A program made the position numbers and the translations under genes. Shown here in pieces: positions 46,508 to 52,020 of a DNA stretch of 52,020 bases (positions are counted from its first letter, which is position 1; every line of letters begins with the position of its first letter). The stretch lies in contig JBHIET010000017.1 in the NCBI GenBank assembly GCA_046760785.1, positions 1 through 52,020 of the forward strand. Direction: 5' to 3'. This DNA is from JBHIET01 sp046760785 (lineage in GTDB: Bacteria > Chloroflexota > Anaerolineae > B4-G1). Under the pieces are notes generated by a model that had not been told where the DNA came from, did no database searches, and saw nothing but the letters and a program-made list of their open reading frames with translations.

Positions 46508-47404
46508 ATGACACGTAAAGCCACCCATAGGTCGCTCATTGTGGCCGCATTGGCACTGCTCGTGACGACCGGCGTGGCCTCGACGCTTCACGCCTCATCC
46601 TCACAACCGGCGAGCTTCCTGGGCAAAGGTATGGCGCAGCAGACCGTGACTGCGACTACAATACTGACCGACACCACAACGCCGACTATCTTCCCCACCC
46701 AAGAAACAAGCGCTACCCTGACGCCAACAGGGACTTATACTCCAACCCAAGAGCCGACACCTCTCCCAACGTCAACCAATTCTCCCACACCCGCCCCCTC
46801 TCCTACTCAGACGTCCACCTCCACCCCGGCGCCGACCAACACCCCTACTCCCACCCCCACCCACGTGCCGACCGCTACTGCTATGCCGACCCCAACCCCA
46901 ACTGCTACACCCACCCCCTCGCCTGTTGACACAGCAATAACCCTGCTATCTCAAAACTGGCCCCTGGCTGCAGTGATCTGCGTGACCCCGCTGTTAATCC
47001 TGGGTCTGCTGCTTATCCTGTGGACCCTTAGGAGAAAACCAAGGCCAGCACCCCCACCTCCACCTCCGCCCACCGTCCCTGCCGGTCCGCGCCTAGAAAG
47101 CGTTGGCACTCCTGGCGGGCCGCGTCGCTTCGACATTAGCCCACAGGGCATCACCATCGGGCGAGCGCCAGAAAACGGCCTGGTCATCACCCAGGCTTTT
47201 CCTGGCTGGGAGACCACCTCTCGCCAGCACGCCCGCATCTACGAGCAGGCCGGCCGCTGGATCGTCGAAGACCTCAACTCGATGAACGGAGTCTACGTGA
47301 ATGGGAGGCGTACAGGTCGCAACGTGCTGCGCGACGGCTGGCGACTGGGCATCGGCGGCGTGGAGTTTGTCTTCCACGCTGGCATAGGGGAGGCACAACG
47401 ATGA
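46508..47404 (+). CDS. Membrane-anchored FHA domain protein with Thr/Pro-rich stalk
   Basis: 298 residues. Signal peptide RSLIVAALALLVTTGVASTL with HAS. A long outside stalk of Thr/Pro repeats (residues about 45-148: TPTPTPTHVPTATAMPTPTP) precedes a membrane helix near 152-178 (VICVTPLLILGLLLILWTLR). A Pro-rich linker with eight prolines leads to a cytoplasmic FHA domain (FDISPQGITIGRAPENGLVI, SRQHARIYEQAG, DLNSMNGVYVNG). FHA binds phosphothreonine, so the protein may link an outside signal or wall contact to phospho-signalling. Its stop overlaps the ATG of the phosphatase gene. Confidence 0.85.
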   Translation: MTRKATHRSLIVAALALLVTTGVASTLHASSSQPASFLGKGMAQQTVTATTILTDTTTPTIFPTQETSATLTPTGTYTPTQEPTPLPTSTNSPTPAPSPTQTSTSTPAPTNTPTPTPTHVPTATAMPTPTPTATPTPSPVDTAITLLSQNWPLAAVICVTPLLILGLLLILWTLRRKPRPAPPPPPPPTVPAGPRLESVGTPGGPRRFDISPQGITIGRAPENGLVITQAFPGWETTSRQHARIYEQAGRWIVEDLNSMNGVYVNGRRTGRNVLRDGWRLGIGGVEFVFHAGIGEAQR

Positions 47405-49152
47405 AATGTCCAAACTGTGACTACGAGAACCGTGAAACCGCTCACTTCTGCCACCGCTGTGGCACACCGTTGACGATGCAGAATCCGGCTGGAGGGGACG
47501 TATCTCAACATCCGACCCAACCACTCACTCTCCCATCCTCCTCCCAACCGTCCACCACCCACCCGCTGCCAGAAGCCAGCGTCGCCTTTGCTCCCCTGCC
47601 AGAAGGTGCGCTACTCCGCGACGGGCGATACGTGGTTGAGGAAATACGCACCACCGACGAGCGGTTGAACGTCTACCTGGTGGAGGATGCCACGTCCGTA
47701 CGGTTGTGCCCCAACTGTCAGGCGGAGACGTCCGATCGCCAGGAGCAATTTTGCTCCTCCTGCGGGGCTGACATATCGGACATCGAACCCGTGTACCTTC
47801 GTTACCTGGTGCAAGAAAGCGCCGACGAACAGACCTTTGCGGCGGAGGCCCAGATATTGGGGATGCGCCTGGAGCACCCTGGTTTGCTCCTGCCTCGGGA
47901 GATCTTCTCAGAGGCTCCCTACGGCCCTCCCCGCTACTATCGGGTGGAGCCGGAGTTCTCGCCACCGCTGGCGACCTCCCTCCCTGTGCCCCAGGAACCC
48001 AGCCGGGTCCTGAAGTGGGGTGTATCCCTGGCACAGGCACTGGATTACCTGCACCGCCACCAGGTCGCGCTGGGCGAGATTGACCTGGGCCACATTGCAG
48101 TGGAGGGAAAAGAGGCTCGCTGGGTGCACCTGAGCGGGGCCTACGTCGTCCCGCCCGCGGTCCGTTCACAGGCAGTGGCTCATTTCGCCGAGGATGTGAG
48201 AGGGCTGGCGGCGGCGCTTTTCCATTTGATGATAGCACAGCAGCAGATCGCTGACATCCAACTGCCCGAGCAGGTAGAGATGACCTTCTCTCAGGCGCTG
48301 ACTGTGCCGGTCAGCATCACTGCGGGCGATTTCGCTGTGGCGCTCGAAGAGAGTCTACAGGAACTCCGTCGCCCGTCCAGCGTCACCCTCACGGTCGGCC
48401 GCCGCACCGACGTAGGACAGGAGCGTTCCCTGAACGAGGATAGCCTGTTGACCCTCCACAGCGCTTCGGTGTTCCGCTCCATCAGCACGCCGGTGGGCGT
48501 GTTCGCCGTTGCCGATGGGATGGGCGGACACGAGGCTGGTGACGTAGCCAGCCGACTTGCCGTTCAGGCTATTGCGCGGCAGACGGTCAGCGGGGTACTA
48601 TCTCCAACCGTCACCGGCGAGCCCCTGCCCAATACCCGCCAGTGGCTCACTGACGCGATACTGGCCGCAAACCGGGCCGTCCACGACCAGCGCAGGACCG
48701 CCGGCACCGATATGGGCACCACCTTGGTGATGGCGCTCCTGATCGGTGACAAGGCCACCATCGCCAACGTCGGCGACAGCCGTGCCTACCTGCTCAACGA
48801 GGATGGCATCATCCAGGTTACCACCGATCACTCGTTGGTCGAGCGCCTTATCGCCACAGGCCAGATCACGCGGGAGGAAGCAGCCCATCATCCGCAGAAG
48901 AACGTCATCTACCGCGTCATCGGCGACAAGCCCCACGTAGAAGCCGACCTGTTTGAGCAGCGGCTGGCCCCGCATGAGGCTCTGCTCCTCTGCTCCGATG
49001 GCTTGAGTGGCATGGTGCCGGATGACATAATCTGGCAAATCTGGCACACCTCCACCTCGCCTCAGGAAGCCTGTGACCGTCTGGTCGAGGCGGCTAACCA
49101 GGCCGGGGGGGAAGACAATATCACGGTCGTGATTGTACAGGTAGGAATATGA
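47401..49152 (+). CDS. Zinc-ribbon / degenerate kinase-like / PP2C phosphatase fusion
   Basis: 583 residues. Zinc ribbon 1 uses Cys3, 6, 17 and 20. A kinase-like region (about 70-320) starts LLRDGRYVVEEIRTTDERLN, then VYLVED, but a second zinc ribbon (Cys103, 106, 118, 121) interrupts its N-lobe. The usual catalytic parts are absent: the HRD-like segment reads HRHQVALGEIDLGHIAVEG, and no DFG is seen. The C-terminal third is an intact Ser/Thr phosphatase of the PP2C kind (GRRTDVGQERSLNEDSLL, FAVADGMGGHEAGDVAS, NVGDSRAYLL, LLLCSDGLSGMV, GGEDNITVVIV). It is probably a pseudokinase-regulated phosphatase working with the FHA protein. Confidence 0.85.
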   Translation: MKCPNCDYENRETAHFCHRCGTPLTMQNPAGGDVSQHPTQPLTLPSSSQPSTTHPLPEASVAFAPLPEGALLRDGRYVVEEIRTTDERLNVYLVEDATSVRLCPNCQAETSDRQEQFCSSCGADISDIEPVYLRYLVQESADEQTFAAEAQILGMRLEHPGLLLPREIFSEAPYGPPRYYRVEPEFSPPLATSLPVPQEPSRVLKWGVSLAQALDYLHRHQVALGEIDLGHIAVEGKEARWVHLSGAYVVPPAVRSQAVAHFAEDVRGLAAALFHLMIAQQQIADIQLPEQVEMTFSQALTVPVSITAGDFAVALEESLQELRRPSSVTLTVGRRTDVGQERSLNEDSLLTLHSASVFRSISTPVGVFAVADGMGGHEAGDVASRLAVQAIARQTVSGVLSPTVTGEPLPNTRQWLTDAILAANRAVHDQRRTAGTDMGTTLVMALLIGDKATIANVGDSRAYLLNEDGIIQVTTDHSLVERLIATGQITREEAAHHPQKNVIYRVIGDKPHVEADLFEQRLAPHEALLLCSDGLSGMVPDDIIWQIWHTSTSPQEACDRLVEAANQAGGEDNITVVIVQVGI

Positions 49153-49298
49153 TGGGCTACAAGGGGAACGTGGGTGAGAGATGCTTTCTTCATTTGGCTG
49201 AATAGCATTGCGCGAATGGAGCGGCGGCACAAGGCCATCCTGAGTAGTATTATCTTCCAGATACCACACTATGACAAACATATACGAGGAGCTTTTCC

Positions 49299-50690
49299 AT
49301 GGCCCACTTGATGCGCTGTCTCTACTGCGGGCTGCTGCAAGATGAGCCCCGTGGTATCAAGACCTGCGTGCGCTGCGGTGGCGAACTGGCCTTCGAACAA
49401 CCTCCGCCCGCTCGTTCCTACGTCCAGGCCCAGATGGAACTGGACCAGATCAACGCGCCCGCCGAGCAAATCGTTGACCGCTATCTGGTGTTGACCATCC
49501 AGACACCATCCCAGGTGCCCGACGATGAGGCCGCGCCCACCACAAGCGGCCGCGAGCCGATGGGTTTCACCGCCGTACTTGACGTCTCCGGCTCGATGCG
49601 CGGGGAGAAGATCGAATCTGCCAGAGAGGCCGTGCGCCAGGCTGTGCGCTGCCTCCACGACGGCGACCTACTCTCCCTGGTCACCTTTGCCAGCGAAGTG
49701 CAGACGGTGCTCAAGCCCACGCAGGTGGATGGCCGTCTGCGTCAGCAAGTTGAGGACATCTTGAACAGGGTCAGTGCCGGCGGACAGACCGCTCTCTGTA
49801 GTGGGCTTGAAGCAGGCATCGAGGCAGCGCGGGCCAGGCCCCAGGAGACCAACCTGGTGTTGCTGCTCAGTGATGGGCAGGCCAACGTGGGCGAGACCGA
49901 CCTGGAAAAGGTGGGCGAGCGGGCGTTGAAGGCCCGCCAGGGAGGCGTCACCACCTCCACCCTTGGCGTCGGCAGCGACTACAACGAGGCGCTGATGGTC
50001 GAGATTGCCACCCAGGGGGGCGGCCGCTTCTACCACGTGCTCCACGCCCACCAGATCACCCCTTACGTGGTCGGCGAACTGGGCGAGGTCAGCGCGCTGG
50101 CCGCCCGAGACACAGCCCTGCACCTGATCCTGCCAGGCGGCACAGGCCTGCAACCCTTCTCATCGGCCTACACCGTCAGCGCGCAGTCGCTGGTGAGCCT
50201 GGGCGACATTCCTATAGACACCCAACTCGAAGTCGTTCTGCGCCTGCTGCTGCCACCGCAGCCGGCCAGCTCGCGACTGCCTATTGAAGGCACCCTCACC
50301 TACCGCTCACCCGCTGGCAACGAGTTGACTACGCCGCTCAACGCCGTGACACTGCGCTTCGTCGCGCCGGCTGCTTTTGACCGGCGCGACGGCGCTGTGG
50401 TGCCGGTCGTCGAGCGCGTGCTGGAGCAGATGAAGGCTCGCAGCGTGCTGGGCACCGTGCGCGTAGCTGCCGTCAGTGGCCGTGCCGCAGCTGACGAGCG
50501 GGCTCGTCTCAGCATAGCCGAGCTTCGCACCTATGCCTCGCTTCTGGGCGACGAGGTGGCCGAGGAGTTGGCTGCGCAGCAGCAGCGGACCTTCGTTGCT
50601 ATGGCCGCCGCCCCCGCGGCCGCGAAAAACGCTGTCAGCCGTGCCTATGCTCGCCATCGCAGCACCAAAGACTTCGACAGAAAGAAATAG
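49299..50690 (+). CDS. Zinc-ribbon VWA domain protein
   Basis: 463 residues. An N-terminal zinc ribbon (Cys7, 10, 23 and 26: MRCLYCGLLQ, KTCVRCGG) is followed by a VWA domain with MIDAS DVSGSM (Asp95, Ser97, Ser99), SAGGQTALCSGLEAG and LVLLLSDGQANVGETD. A beta-rich part then recalls chloride-channel/YfbK-type VWA proteins, and the C-terminal helices end in Arg/Lys. VWA modules bind proteins through a metal ion. It has no signal peptide and is likely cytoplasmic. It lies 146 nt after the phosphatase gene in the same direction, and the shared zinc-ribbon N-terminus suggests they act together. Confidence 0.85.
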   Translation: MAHLMRCLYCGLLQDEPRGIKTCVRCGGELAFEQPPPARSYVQAQMELDQINAPAEQIVDRYLVLTIQTPSQVPDDEAAPTTSGREPMGFTAVLDVSGSMRGEKIESAREAVRQAVRCLHDGDLLSLVTFASEVQTVLKPTQVDGRLRQQVEDILNRVSAGGQTALCSGLEAGIEAARARPQETNLVLLLSDGQANVGETDLEKVGERALKARQGGVTTSTLGVGSDYNEALMVEIATQGGGRFYHVLHAHQITPYVVGELGEVSALAARDTALHLILPGGTGLQPFSSAYTVSAQSLVSLGDIPIDTQLEVVLRLLLPPQPASSRLPIEGTLTYRSPAGNELTTPLNAVTLRFVAPAAFDRRDGAVVPVVERVLEQMKARSVLGTVRVAAVSGRAAADERARLSIAELRTYASLLGDEVAEELAAQQQRTFVAMAAAPAAAKNAVSRAYARHRSTKDFDRKK

Positions 50691-50713
50691 CCACTCTGGA
50701 GGCCTGCATCACA

Positions 50714-51064
50714 ATGAGGCCTATCTACTCCACGAACGGCGAATGGGTCGCCCTGCTCCACGAGGGTTACCTTTACGATACCCTTGGGGAGTGGATCGCC
50801 TGGCTCGACAGCAAAGAGGTCTACAGCCGCGATGGGGAGTACGTTGGCTTCCTCTCGGACGACTGGCGCATCCTACGCGAGCGTATCCGCAAGCAGCGAC
50901 CATTCCGCCCTGCACCTCCCGCTCCTCCAAAGATCAGGCCGCCGGCCAAGGTCTCCCTGGCCCCGCTCTTCGCCGAACTGCCCTGGAACCTGGTGGACGT
51001 TTTTGAAGAAGAGCCTGAAATCTTCAAGTACGTCTCCGAACTGCGGCCCGACTGGGAAGGCTGA
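50714..51064 (+). CDS. 4-fold beta-flower domain protein
   Basis: 116 residues. Repeated short blades MRPIYSTNGEWVALLHEGYL, YDTLGEWIAWLDSKEVY and SRDGEYVGFLSDDWRILRER are the pattern of the 4-fold beta-flower family, which is found mostly in Chloroflexota and cyanobacteria and has no known role. A Pro-rich linker and the tail LAPLFAELPWNLVDVFEEE complete it. It begins 23 nt after the VWA gene, so it belongs to that cluster. Confidence 0.75.
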   Translation: MRPIYSTNGEWVALLHEGYLYDTLGEWIAWLDSKEVYSRDGEYVGFLSDDWRILRERIRKQRPFRPAPPAPPKIRPPAKVSLAPLFAELPWNLVDVFEEEPEIFKYVSELRPDWEG

Positions 51065-51067
51065 ATC

Positions 51068-51841
51068 GTGATTGCGGATTGTAGACATCGTCGTGAGCGT
51101 TCAGGCGAACGATTGCGGATTGCGGATTTCTGGCTCCGTCTGGCAGGACTTGTCCTCATCGTCGTGGGCTACTTCGCCCCCTGGACACCTCACAAAACCG
51201 CCGCCCTCACCGTGACAGGGCTCGAACTGGCAAAGTTCGCCAAGTTCTTCCCTCAGGTGCAGGGCGGCGTGGTATCCATCGTGCGTGAGCTATTCTATTT
51301 CCCCTTCGTCGTGGCCTTTGTCCTCTTGGGCCTCCTCGCCAGCCGGTCAACCAGCCGCGCCGTGCGCTTGATCGTGCCCCTGTGCGCGGCAGCGGTGCTC
51401 CTCGGCGCGCTGCTGCCCTTTTCCGTCGTCGACGCTGTGTATCAGGCCCTCACCACATCAGCTTCCTTCGCACTTTCTCCCGATGACAAGGGGCAGTTGA
51501 TCCTTGTCGTGGCGGGGGTGATGCTCGCGTTGCTGACCCCGCTGGCCCATCGGCTCCCTCGACGGGTTTGCGGTGTCCTGATCGTGCTGCTGGCACTTGC
51601 TGGCAGCGTCCCGGCGCTGTGGCAGTTTGCCCTTCTTCGCCCCCTCGTCGTCGCGCTCTACAACGAGCACTTCGGGATGGGCTGGGGCTTGGTGGCTTGT
51701 GTGACTGGCTTTGCATCGCTCCTGCTCTCCGGCATCCTCACCATCGCTGGCCCCGATCGCTCCGTTCAGCCTCAGTCTGTTTTTCGCGCCCCTGGAAATC
51801 GTAACAGTGATTGTACAGATCATGGCCAAATCGCATCCTGA
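51068..51841 (+). CDS. Polytopic membrane protein of unknown function
   Basis: 257 residues from the GTG at 51068. About seven hydrophobic segments include LAGLVLIVVGYFAPWTPHK, ELFYFPFVVAFVLLGLLASR, AVLLGALLPFSVVDAVYQAL, VVAGVMLALLTPLAHRL and GWGLVACVTGFASLLLSGIL. The first 20 or so residues are encoded by GATTGCGGATT-type repeats, so the true start may be further in. No family recognised. It is 3 nt after the beta-flower gene and closes the cluster. Confidence 0.65.
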   Translation: MIADCRHRRERSGERLRIADFWLRLAGLVLIVVGYFAPWTPHKTAALTVTGLELAKFAKFFPQVQGGVVSIVRELFYFPFVVAFVLLGLLASRSTSRAVRLIVPLCAAAVLLGALLPFSVVDAVYQALTTSASFALSPDDKGQLILVVAGVMLALLTPLAHRLPRRVCGVLIVLLALAGSVPALWQFALLRPLVVALYNEHFGMGWGLVACVTGFASLLLSGILTIAGPDRSVQPQSVFRAPGNRNSDCTDHGQIAS

Positions 51842-51918
51842 GTAGGCCGAAGGCCGTATCGAAAGGGCGATTTGGCGGCCCGTCGCCCTTCGATACGCCG
51901 CTTCGCGGCACTCAGGAC
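51839..51918. repeat. Palindromic repeat (GAGTAGGCC / GTATCGA family), copy 2
   Basis: CGTATCGAAAGGGCGA (51855-51870) faces TCGCCCTTCGATACG (51883-51897). The outer parts GAGTAGGCCGAAGGC and GCCGCTTCGCGGCACTC extend the palindrome. It shares its units with copy 1 at 36598-36713. It overlaps the stop region of the preceding membrane-protein gene. Confidence 0.7.
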
Positions 51919-52020
51919 GACTGGCCTGATTTAGCTGCTAGCGGAGTGCGAAATCTAGCCTCAGCCTTAGTACAGCAAGGCATAGATTCGTTCCGAGTTT
52001 CCCGTTCGCCACGCCGCTGA
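51919..52020. other. Non-coding right edge
   Basis: The last 100 bases contain an imperfect inverted repeat (GCGAAATCTA at about 51949-51958 facing TAGATTCG at about 51984-51991) and no convincing gene start. Confidence 0.35.

Overview
The window looks like chromosomal DNA of a Chloroflexota bacterium, probably Anaerolineae or a related class. I infer this from gene content, not from any search. The signs are: a mevalonate kinase beside an isopentenyl phosphate kinase; a PgpH-type 7TM-HD protein; a membrane-anchored FHA protein next to a PP2C phosphatase, a zinc-ribbon VWA protein and a 4-fold beta-flower protein; secreted proteins ending in 'YLPL'-like tails; high GC in most genes; many GTG starts; and many palindromic dispersed repeats. 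No rRNA, tRNA, CRISPR array, phage or intact insertion sequence was seen.

Layout. 1-4.1 kb: trpS, a MazG-like gene, a decayed membrane-protein gene, dtd, a DUF5678-like gene and a CCA-adding-type nucleotidyltransferase with an HD domain. 4.3-7.4 kb (minus): a DHH-CBS-nucleotidyltransferase fusion and a CSLREA-like remnant. 7.7-12.1 kb: PIN-TRAM protein, cysS, rlmB and a flippase-like membrane protein. 12.1-14.2 kb: a frameshifted small gene, an FAD oxidoreductase and a broken cinA. 14.2-24 kb: alaS, a baseplate-J-like membrane protein, ruvX, mltG, a periplasmic-binding lipoprotein, DUF2061, mtaB, HIT and CBS-ACT genes. 24-29.9 kb: rpsU, yqeY, pgpH-like, ybeY, dgkA-like, an acyl-CoA ligase remnant, greA and an orphan response regulator. 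30-34.1 kb: two secreted proteins around an unidentified gene. 34.6-37.6 kb: an OmpR-type regulator divergent from mevalonate kinase, then isopentenyl phosphate kinase. 37.7-41.7 kb: a LuxR-type regulator followed by four small or unrecognised secreted proteins in lower-GC DNA. 42.2-46.2 kb: DUF72 and OsmC genes convergent with kynU, queA and a small membrane protein. 46.5-51.8 kb: the FHA / pseudokinase-PP2C / VWA / beta-flower / membrane-protein cluster.

Much of the window is translation and RNA housekeeping: three aminoacyl-tRNA synthetases, D-aminoacyl-tRNA deacylase, tRNA 3'-end enzymes, tRNA and rRNA modification, ribosome maturation, S21 and GreA. Two loci stand out as poorly described systems. 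One is the regulator plus secreted-protein cluster at 37.7-41.7 kb. The other is the phospho-signalling cluster at 46.5-51.8 kb, which contains a degenerate kinase-like domain interrupted by a zinc ribbon and fused to a PP2C phosphatase. A second theme is repeat DNA. Short palindromic or simple repeats sit between genes and also appear to be built in frame into alaS, mtaB and queA, the signal peptide of a lipoprotein, and the tail of the flippase-like protein. Good -35/-10 pairs with exactly 17-nt spacers are visible before trpS, alaS, rpsU, the mevalonate kinase gene and the OmpR-type regulator gene.
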